Of a stretch of DNA of 12,686 nucleotides, positions 6,772 to 12,686 are shown piece after piece. The DNA is from Myxococcales bacterium. GTDB lineage: Bacteria > Myxococcota_A > Polyangia > Fen-1088. Numbering within the stretch: the first letter of the stretch is position 1; each line of letters starts with the position of its first letter. The stretch is from NCBI GenBank assembly GCA_003170035.1, contig PMZX01000137.1, positions 1-12,686 of the forward strand, in the 5' to 3' direction. The notes under the pieces were generated by a model. That model saw nothing but the letters and a program-made list of their open reading frames with translations, did not search any database and was not told the origin of the DNA. The position numbers and the translations under genes are program-made.

Positions 6772-7860
6772 ATGAAAAAGACCACGCTTGGCAAGGTCCT
6801 GGTTGGAATCACGGCCTGTCTCTTCGTGGGCATGTGCCTGATGGACTGCTCGGCGAATCAGCCAGTCACCAACCCCTTCGGAAACGGTGGCAACACCGCC
6901 GTGGCAGGAAACCGTGGAAGCACCGGGGTAGCAGGAAACGGCGGCAACAGTGGAGCAGCGGGAAATGGCGTCACAGACACTGGTGGAGCCCTGATCAGCA
7001 CCACCGGCCTTGGCGGTTCCATAGGGGACGTGGATGCCGCTGGACCCGAGCCGTGGCCCCCCGCGGGTTTCATCAACGTGACGCCCGTGACCCATGGTGC
7101 CTATGCCCTCGGTCCACAAGTTACGTCGTCCGCCGACGCTGGCGCGGCCGGAGGGAGCAGCGGCACTCCGGGCGTCGCCACCAACTGTACCGCGCTGTAT
7201 GGCTTGATTCGCGATTTCAAGATGGGAAACAAGCCCGGCGGGCACCCGGATTTTGAGACGGCGCCGGTCGGAATCGAAACCGGGATTGTGGCTACCACCC
7301 TGGGAGCAGACAACAAGCCGGTCTACGTGACGACAGCACGGCAGCCGTCGAAGTCCACCACAGGCCCGGCCAACTTCAACCAGTGGTACAACGATGTCCC
7401 GGGCGTCAATATGACGTTTGAGTTGGCGCTGCAAGTCGAGCTGGTCAATGGGACAGCCACTTTCTCGGCGAACCAGCCCAGTGCTTTCTTTCCGCTCGAC
7501 GACTACACTGACTCGACTGGGGCTGTCATAACAGTGGGCTTTGGTGACGAGGGCCAGAAACACAACTTCGCCTTCACTACGGAGATTCACACCGCCTTCC
7601 AGTACGGCGGGGGAGAGACCTTTGCGTTCACCGGCGATGATGACGTGTGGGTGTTCATCGACAAGAAGTTGGTCATCGATCTGGGAGGGCGACATGCGCA
7701 GACGCTGAAGTCAGTTTCTATCGATTCGCTCGGGCTGACCATGGGCAATATTTACGACCTCGCGGTGTTTCACGCAGAACGCCACACCGACCAGTCGAAC
7801 TTCCAGATCCAGACGACACTGGCCTTTACCGACTGTGGAGAGGCAGTAATTAGAAGGTAG
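6772..7860 (+). CDS. Fibro-slime domain surface protein (probable lipoprotein)
   Basis: The 362-residue product begins MKKTTLGKVLVGITACL, a clear signal peptide. Cys26 in LMDC is the likeliest lipidation site, although Asp just before the Cys is unusual; Cys22 is an alternative. A Gly/Asn/Ala-rich stretch follows (NGGNTAVAGN, VAGNGGNSGAAGN), then a DAGAAGGSSG spacer. From ~144 to the end is a fibro-slime domain, related to PA14. It has IRDF (146-149), HPDFE, KPVYV, FNQWYND, FFPLDD, HNFAFTTEI, FAFTGDDDVWVFIDKKLVID (284-303), LGGRH (304-308) and LAVFHAERHTDQSNFQIQT. The acidic D289-D291 cluster and LGGRH are the family's core signature. Such domains occur in Dictyostelium extracellular-matrix proteins and in cellulose-associated proteins of Fibrobacter; carbohydrate binding or matrix assembly is a reasonable inference. 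It stands alone after a 310-bp gap. Confidence 0.88.
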   Translation: MKKTTLGKVLVGITACLFVGMCLMDCSANQPVTNPFGNGGNTAVAGNRGSTGVAGNGGNSGAAGNGVTDTGGALISTTGLGGSIGDVDAAGPEPWPPAGFINVTPVTHGAYALGPQVTSSADAGAAGGSSGTPGVATNCTALYGLIRDFKMGNKPGGHPDFETAPVGIETGIVATTLGADNKPVYVTTARQPSKSTTGPANFNQWYNDVPGVNMTFELALQVELVNGTATFSANQPSAFFPLDDYTDSTGAVITVGFGDEGQKHNFAFTTEIHTAFQYGGGETFAFTGDDDVWVFIDKKLVIDLGGRHAQTLKSVSIDSLGLTMGNIYDLAVFHAERHTDQSNFQIQTTLAFTDCGEAVIRR

Positions 7861-8115
7861 GCAGCACATTGAACAGGATGCTGTCTGAAACCCCAAGACC
7901 AGCGCGCGGGAGTTCTTGAAGGAAAGATCGTCGCGCTCCTGCCAGCCGACAACCATCGCTCACGTCCCGGTCCCGCAGCGGGATTCCGTCGACCGCAGGT
8001 GTGGCACACGCCCAGATGTTGGGGTACGTTTCGCTCAGACGCCGTGAACCAGTCGAAGCCAAAAGGTCGCGTGCATCCGGCGTCGCTAGCGTGCGTCGGG
8101 GATGGTCGATGTCTG
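7861..8115. other. Intergenic region between the fibro-slime gene and the outer-membrane operon (255 bp)
   Basis: I see no convincing plus-strand gene here. TCCCGCAGCGGGA (7971-7983) is a tight dyad. On the minus strand a frame is open from 8254 down to a TAA at 7850, and its last ~70 codons (about 8060 to 7853) read as rather protein-like sequence ending in SDSILFNVLPTF. No start codon with a ribosome-binding site is visible and the upper part would overlap the next gene, so it is either a gene remnant or chance. The promoter of the downstream operon should lie here, but I cannot point to it. Confidence 0.35.
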
Positions 8116-8760
8116 ATGCAAGGGAGCACGGGCTCTGGCGTTGGCGCCGCAGCGGTTCGGCGGGTTCGATCAGGTTGCGCCGTCGCGACGTGGTTGCTGG
8201 TACTTGCCTTCGCCACCAGTGCCCGCGCGCAACCGATAGCGGAGGCCTCTTCATCGTCGAAGAACACCCTCGACGGCCAGCTTGTGTTGGCCTTGCCGGC
8301 TGCCTTGCAAACCGGAATGTCCGCAGGTGTCGGGGCGGCCTTCACGCGCGTCGCGACCCGCGGAGGTCTGCTGGCCTGGGGCGCGCGCGTCTCGTGGTCG
8401 ACGGCGACCGAGTACTCGTTGACCGACACCGTCAGAAACGATGACATCCGCCTGCGCCTGTGCGGGCAGCTCCAGCGCGCGGTGGGGCGGGGCTTGTTCG
8501 GGCTGCGCCTGGGCGTTGGGGGAACCCTGGTCTACGAGAACCTGACGCGCGCCCAAGCGGCGCGGGCCGGGCTGAGCGGCAGTCAACGCGAGACCACGAG
8601 CTGGTCCATGCTGCCTGCCGCTGACATCGAAGCGATCGTGGTGCTCCGCATCTGGGATTCCTGGGGCATGAGCGTCAGCGGCGGGCCTACGCTGCACTGG
8701 CTCGACGGCGGGACGCGAACAGGCTGGAGCAGCGGATTGGGGGTTACGTGGCAGCACTGA
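8116..8760 (+). CDS. Small outer-membrane beta-barrel-type protein
   Basis: The start chosen is ATG 8116, giving 214 residues. The frame is open to a GTG at 7999, but those extra residues are not signal-like. The N-terminus has arginines (VRRVRSG), a hydrophobic core (AVATWLLVLAFATS) and a cleavage site ARA|Q near residue 38. The mature part is a run of alternating strands with Gly and aromatic girdles: LVLALPAALQTGMSAGVGAAF, LLAWGARVSW, DIRLRLCGQL, LFGLRLGVGGTLVYE, MSVSGGPTLHW and GWSSGLGVTW. A small 8- to 10-stranded barrel is likely. I do not recognise a named family. Its 3' end overlaps the next gene by 13 bases, and it is the first gene of a four-gene overlapping set, so it probably works with the lipoprotein, the second barrel and the receptor downstream. 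Confidence 0.7.
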   Translation: MQGSTGSGVGAAAVRRVRSGCAVATWLLVLAFATSARAQPIAEASSSSKNTLDGQLVLALPAALQTGMSAGVGAAFTRVATRGGLLAWGARVSWSTATEYSLTDTVRNDDIRLRLCGQLQRAVGRGLFGLRLGVGGTLVYENLTRAQAARAGLSGSQRETTSWSMLPAADIEAIVVLRIWDSWGMSVSGGPTLHWLDGGTRTGWSSGLGVTWQH

Positions 8761-9953
8761 ACCGAATGCTGGCGATGGTCGCGGTCGTCGGTCTTGCGTT
8801 CCCTGGTTGTGGCAAGCGGGTCGGCCTCGACACTCCGGTCACACCGCTGGCGCAGATTCACTTCCAGGTCACGGTGGAAACGTCGGTGCCAGGAGCGGAC
8901 GCGGGCGAGCAGGATGTCTCGTCGGGGCCAGAGGCGGACGCGGGGGAGCAGGCGCCGCAATTGCGGGTCGCTCTGATGTGGGGCACGCAGTGGTTGCCCG
9001 AGCCGTTTTGCGTGTTGCCGCCAGAATCAGTGGCCCCAATCCACATCGAGGCAGACTGGAAGCCACCGTCCGCGGATGCAGTCCTTCGGGCTGGTTGTCC
9101 CGACAACTTTCGCTTCGTCCCCGACCGTGTGGGTGCTGACGTCGCGCTCGGGACCAGCGAGGCCGGGACCATCGACCTCATCAACCTGCCCGCCGCCGAC
9201 GTGATGGTGGGGGACGTGACTGCGCGGATCGCCTATGCCAGCCTGATCGTCTACGACGACCGCAATGGCAACGGCACGCTCGACTTCTACCATCCACTGC
9301 GGCGGCGTCACGAGGAGGACTACAATCCAGGCACGCCCGCCACGCGTGACCTTCCCTACGGCGCCAGTTTCATCACTATGACCCAGCCCGACCAGCGCGT
9401 CGCCTACCGGGAAGGGGCCTTCGATACCAGCATCACCGGCGTCGCCTTCTACCCACGCTACCGCTGCGGCGCGCCTCTGCCTGGTTTCTCCATTCTGTCA
9501 GCGGGAGGATTCTCGCAGTCTGCTGCGCTGGCCGCAGCGCTACGGCAGGAATTGCCCGAGGAAGATCCCACGTCTTGCGTCGAGGCCAAGCTCGATGAGG
9601 CGGTGGTTACCATCCCGCTGCAGCCGCCGCCGGACCCCCTGCAGCCGCCGGATGTCCTCAAGGAACTTGCCTGCACCGTCACTGACACCGGCGGCACGAC
9701 TTTTTATCGCGAACCGCCTGCCAACCAGCCCAACTTTGTCCACGTCGACTGGGCCTGCGTCGGCTTTCCCCACCTGCCCGGCGACGATGCCGGAGTCCCG
9801 CTCGGCAGCCAACTCGTGATCGCCAATGGGTCGACCGACGCTTGCCAGAGTGTCAACCACTACACCCTGCGCGGCTGCGACAACGACCCGAGTTGTGCGG
9901 CACCGAGTTGGGATGTTGCCGCCACGCCGCCCGATTGGTGGCCTTGTCCATGA
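8748..9953 (+). CDS. Lipoprotein of unknown function with a Ca-binding-like motif
   Basis: GTG 8748 overlaps the previous gene by 13 bases and is preceded by a G-run (8739-8743). The 401-residue product has a hydrophobic leader (MLAMVAVVGLAF) and lipobox FPGC (Cys21). ATG 8766 would keep the lipobox, but its leader would be short. An acidic spacer contains the duplicated motif ADAGEQ. The body is beta-rich and has D171-R-N-G-N-G-T-L-D179, which fits the DxNxNGxxD calcium loop of dockerin or thrombospondin type 3 repeats, although only one copy is present. A Pro-rich segment (PPPDPLQPP) and a Cys-rich end (CVGF, CQSV, CDNDPSC, final WWPCP) suggest disulfides outside the cytoplasm. I know no family for it. 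It overlaps the next gene by ATGA and so is very likely co-translated with the barrel proteins and receptor. Confidence 0.72.
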   Translation: MAALNRMLAMVAVVGLAFPGCGKRVGLDTPVTPLAQIHFQVTVETSVPGADAGEQDVSSGPEADAGEQAPQLRVALMWGTQWLPEPFCVLPPESVAPIHIEADWKPPSADAVLRAGCPDNFRFVPDRVGADVALGTSEAGTIDLINLPAADVMVGDVTARIAYASLIVYDDRNGNGTLDFYHPLRRRHEEDYNPGTPATRDLPYGASFITMTQPDQRVAYREGAFDTSITGVAFYPRYRCGAPLPGFSILSAGGFSQSAALAAALRQELPEEDPTSCVEAKLDEAVVTIPLQPPPDPLQPPDVLKELACTVTDTGGTTFYREPPANQPNFVHVDWACVGFPHLPGDDAGVPLGSQLVIANGSTDACQSVNHYTLRGCDNDPSCAAPSWDVAATPPDWWPCP

Positions 9954-10726
9954 AGCTGCGGCAGATATTGTTCGCGCCTGTGCTGGCGGCGAACGCGCTC
10001 GTCGCGGGCTCGCTGTGGGCCGCGCCACCTGTTCCGGCTGCGCCGGCACCGGCCAGCGGTCCTGCGGTGCTGGCCCAGCCCGCGGCCGACGACGACGGAC
10101 CACCGCGCCTGTCGCTGCCCACCGAGAGTGATCGCGCCGTGTGGAAGAAGCCCGGTTTCCGCTTCGGCCTGGGACTGGTCTACGGCCGCTTGTTCGGCAT
10201 CAACGGTCCCCCGAACGCTCAGCTCATCGGACCAACCATTCGCCTCGGCATTCGGCTGGACGAGCGCTGGTCGCTCATGGGCTCGTTTCAGTATCTGTAC
10301 GCGACCGGAACCGGCGGCATGCGCGGTTTGCGCTACGCCGGCACCATCGAGCCCACCTGGCACGCGACCGAGCATCTCAATCTCGGGGTGGGCATCGGCT
10401 TTGGGGGCCTGGTCGGGCCTGCTGCCAATCGGCCCAATCCCGATCCCCAGCCAAGCACCCTGGACGCGTCGTACACGTTTCCCAATGCCCGGGCGCCGTT
10501 GCCAGCCTGCGACGGCGTGGGAGTCACTGGCCTGCTGCGCGCGGAATGGATGATGGTGCTGGGGCCGCGCTCGTCGACAGGGCTGGCGCTGGAAACCGAT
10601 GGCCAGTGGACCGCCTGCGTGGATGACACCGGCCGCGTCGAACCCGACACCGCGACTCCCATCGTTCGCCGCCAGTGGTGGGCCCACTTCGCTAGCTCGC
10701 TTGCCTGGGTGATCCTGTGGCGTTGA
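9950..10726 (+). CDS. Outer-membrane beta-barrel-type protein
   Basis: ATG 9950 overlaps the stop of the lipoprotein gene as ATGA. The 258-residue product starts MKLRQILFAPVLAANALVAGSLWA, a good signal peptide with cleavage near residue 24. A Pro/Ala-rich spacer then leads to strands with the barrel pattern: FRFGLGLVYGRLFG, LIGPTIRLGIRLDERWSLMGSFQYLYA, EPTWHATEHLNLGVGIGFGGLVG, GVGVTGLLRAEWMMVLG and a closing WWAHFASSLAWVILWR. The 'W/H...LNLGVGIGFGG' block recalls small OmpA-like or OmpW-like barrels, but I cannot assign a family. A loop with two cysteines (PACDGVG and WTACVDD) may form a disulfide. It overlaps the receptor gene by 10 bases. Its place between a lipoprotein and a TonB-dependent receptor suggests an accessory outer-membrane part of the same machine. 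Confidence 0.72.
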   Translation: MKLRQILFAPVLAANALVAGSLWAAPPVPAAPAPASGPAVLAQPAADDDGPPRLSLPTESDRAVWKKPGFRFGLGLVYGRLFGINGPPNAQLIGPTIRLGIRLDERWSLMGSFQYLYATGTGGMRGLRYAGTIEPTWHATEHLNLGVGIGFGGLVGPAANRPNPDPQPSTLDASYTFPNARAPLPACDGVGVTGLLRAEWMMVLGPRSSTGLALETDGQWTACVDDTGRVEPDTATPIVRRQWWAHFASSLAWVILWR

Positions 10727-12686
10727 GGCTTGCGGCTCTGCTGGCGCCGGCTTTCTGGCTGTCGCTGGGCACAGCCCGCGCACAGACCCCGGATGCGGGT
10801 CAGTCCGAGACGCCCGCGGCTCAGACTCCGGACGCGAGCTCTGGCGAGGCACCCGCGGCGCTGGAACCGCCCCAGCCCCTGGTCCCGACCACTGTGCCCT
10901 ATCCCGCAGATGCGCCGCCGCACGATCAACCCATCGTGGTACGCATCAAAATCTCCGTCGGCGCGGACGGTACGGTCCAGAAGGTCGAGCTGCTCAGCCA
11001 TTCTCTGCCCGTCTTCGACGACGCCGTCGTGCGCGCGGCCCAGGGTTTCACTTTCCAGCCCGCGCGCTATGGCGGCCAGCCCGTTCCGGTGGAGATCAGC
11101 TTCACGCACACCTTCCAGCCACCGCCGCCTCCACCCGCGCCGGTGGCCGAAGCAGGTCCACCCCTGACTTCGGCGGTGCGCGGTCGGCTGGTCGAGATGG
11201 GAACCCGTTTGCCCGTCGCTGGTGCCACGGTGGCCGCTTTGGTCGGCGAGCGCCACTTTAGCGTCGAGACTGATGCCAAGGGACGATTCAGGCTGCCGGT
11301 GCCGTCGGGGGACGCGCGCATCACCGTGCACGCCGCGGGCTACAACCCCTTCCTGCAGCAGGAGCACCTGGCCCCGCAACAGGAGCTTGCGGTCACTTAC
11401 TATATCGAGCGCGAGAGCTACGATCCCTACGAGATTGTCATCGTCGGGCAGCAGCACCGCGAGGAGGTGTCGCGCATCACTCTGCGCGGCGCCGAGATCA
11501 AGGAGATACCGGGCACCTTCGGCGATCCCTTCCGCGTCATCCAGGCGCTGCCTGGTACCGCTTCCATCGTGGCGTTGCTGCCGTTTCCGGTGGTTCGCGG
11601 TGCCAGCCCCAATTCCACCGGCTTCTTGCTCGACGGTACGCGCGTACCACTGCTCTACCACCTGCTGGTCGGGGCCAGCGTGGTGCACCCCGAGTTCATC
11701 GACGAGATTCAGTTCTACCCCGGCGGAGCCCCGGTGCTGTATGGCGGCTACACCGGCGGCATCGTCGACGGCCGCACCCATCGGGCGCGTTCCGACGAGC
11801 ACCTCATCGACCTGGACGTGAACCTGCTGCAAGCGGGCGGCCTGATCCGCCAGCCCATCCCGAAACTGGGTGCGACATTGACCGCCGCCGGGCGCTACGG
11901 CTATCCCGGATTCATCTTGAGTCTGGCGACCAACCAGGTCTCGCTTTCCTACTGGGACTACCAGTTTCGCCTCGACGGCGGCAATCCACGCAACGGCTGG
12001 ACGGCGTCATTCTTCGGCGCCGGGGACGAGCTCGACACGCCCGCGCCCAACGCCCCGGCCGGCAGTTCAAGTCCGCCGCTGGCGCCGGCTCTGATCTTGA
12101 ACTTTCACCGCGCGGATCTGCGCGGCTACCATGGCAGCGGCGGGTTTGACGGCTTGTATCGCCTGGTGCTGGGCTATGATCACACCGAGAGCTCGGGCAG
12201 CAACGTCGCGACCTGGGTGGCCGAGCCGTCGCTGCGTTGGCACTATCGAGCGGGCGAGCGGCTGACTCTGGTGTGGGGCGTGGAGGGCAGCCTCCACGAC
12301 ATCGTCCAGAGTGCGCCCTCATCGGTCGCGCCCGATGCGTTCACGCTGAGTGCGATCACCAAGGACTTGCGTGCGCTCTACGTGGGCTCGGCGCTGATCG
12401 AGACGCTCTGGCGACCCACCTCGCGCTGGTTGATCCGACCGGGCGTGCGCACCGACATCTACTACGACAAGGACACCACCAAGTCGGGAGTCGATCCGCG
12501 CTTGACCCTGCGCTACAAGTTGATCACGCGCGAATTGGCCGGCGTGCCGGTCGACAGCGACGACAGCGCGGTCTGGCTCAAGGCTGCGGTGGGTCTGTAT
12601 CACCAGCCGCCCCGTTTTGTCCTGCCATTGCCCGGGCTGGACACCATGCCGCTCAAGTACGGCCTGCTGCAGTCGATCCAGAGCAG
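10717..12686 (+). CDS. TonB-dependent receptor with built-in TonB C-terminal and carboxypeptidase-regulatory-like domains; 3'-truncated
   Basis: This frame has no stop before the right edge, so 656 codons are seen and the end of the barrel is missing. GTG 10717 overlaps the previous gene by 10 bases; TTG 10723 is an alternative start. In order: a signal peptide (LRLAALLAPAFWLSLGTARA|Q, ~1-22); an Ala/Pro-rich spacer; a TonB C-terminal-like domain (~60-133) with PYP, then IKISVGADGTVQKVELLSHS, DDAVVRAA and FTFQPARYGG; a Pro run; a carboxypeptidase-regulatory-like beta sandwich (~153-230: VRGRLVEMG, PVAGATV, TDAKGRFRLPVP, ITVHAAGYNPF); a TonB-box-like EIVIVG (239-244); a plug domain (~258-354: RVIQALPGTASIV, VVRGASPNSTGFLLDG, FIDEIQFYPGGAPVLYGGYTGG); and then barrel strands. 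Family knowledge gives import of large or scarce ligands across the outer membrane; the substrate is unknown. It is the last visible gene of the four-gene set. Confidence 0.88.
   Translation, partial: MALRLAALLAPAFWLSLGTARAQTPDAGQSETPAAQTPDASSGEAPAALEPPQPLVPTTVPYPADAPPHDQPIVVRIKISVGADGTVQKVELLSHSLPVFDDAVVRAAQGFTFQPARYGGQPVPVEISFTHTFQPPPPPPAPVAEAGPPLTSAVRGRLVEMGTRLPVAGATVAALVGERHFSVETDAKGRFRLPVPSGDARITVHAAGYNPFLQQEHLAPQQELAVTYYIERESYDPYEIVIVGQQHREEVSRITLRGAEIKEIPGTFGDPFRVIQALPGTASIVALLPFPVVRGASPNSTGFLLDGTRVPLLYHLLVGASVVHPEFIDEIQFYPGGAPVLYGGYTGGIVDGRTHRARSDEHLIDLDVNLLQAGGLIRQPIPKLGATLTAAGRYGYPGFILSLATNQVSLSYWDYQFRLDGGNPRNGWTASFFGAGDELDTPAPNAPAGSSSPPLAPALILNFHRADLRGYHGSGGFDGLYRLVLGYDHTESSGSNVATWVAEPSLRWHYRAGERLTLVWGVEGSLHDIVQSAPSSVAPDAFTLSAITKDLRALYVGSALIETLWRPTSRWLIRPGVRTDIYYDKDTTKSGVDPRLTLRYKLITRELAGVPVDSDDSAVWLKAAVGLYHQPPRFVLPLPGLDTMPLKYGLLQSIQS

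Noticed and set aside
9860..10852. Minus-strand open frame of 330 codons
   Set aside because: It is antisense to the barrel gene at 9950-10726, has low-complexity Arg/Pro/Ala composition and no motif.
10333..11832. Long minus-strand open frame (499 codons)
   Set aside because: It is antisense to the second barrel gene and the receptor, which have clear signal peptides and recognisable domains. Its own translation shows no domain and reflects high GC.
1..12686. tRNA, rRNA, transposase, integrase or phage genes
   Set aside because: None was recognised on either strand by reading.

Overview
The window is GC-rich (roughly two-thirds G+C by eye) and densely coded. Its lipoproteins carry Gly/Ser/Thr-rich linkers. 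It also holds a fibro-slime-domain protein, an ECF-type sigma factor next to a zinc-finger anti-sigma/TPR fusion, and a TonB-dependent receptor with its own TonB C-terminal domain. Together these suggest a myxobacterium-like genome (Myxococcota, Polyangia type). That placement is inferred from gene style; no rRNA or other marker gene is present.

Layout, left to right. (1) 1-921: the 3' part of a secreted glycosidase, best read as a GH29 alpha-L-fucosidase with a C-terminal F5/8 type C (CBM32-like) domain. (2) 1078-3795: a regulatory and envelope cluster on the plus strand. It holds an ECF-type sigma factor, an overlapping zinc-finger anti-sigma/TPR membrane protein, a perfect 18-bp AT-rich inverted repeat at the stop codon of that gene, and an outer-membrane beta-barrel protein with an extra N-terminal domain. 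(3) 3815-4792 on the minus strand: a PD40/TolB-like beta-propeller lipoprotein, convergent with the barrel gene and divergent from the next gene. (4) 4956-6461: a lipoprotein with a long repetitive linker and a GH105/GH88-type unsaturated glycuronyl hydrolase domain. (5) 6772-7860: a fibro-slime (PA14-like) surface protein. (6) 8116 to the right edge: four overlapping plus-strand genes encoding a small barrel protein, a lipoprotein, a second barrel protein and a TonB_C/carboxypeptidase-regulatory/TonB-receptor fusion. The last gene is cut by the window edge.

The fucosidase and the GH105 protein suggest extracellular breakdown of plant-type polysaccharide such as pectin, with the fibro-slime and propeller proteins as possible surface partners. 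The sigma/anti-sigma pair looks like a local envelope-responsive switch. The four-gene set at the right end looks like an uncharacterised outer-membrane uptake or assembly complex. It is the most interesting part of the window, because the receptor appears to carry both a TonB-box-like segment and a TonB-like C-terminal domain in one polypeptide.
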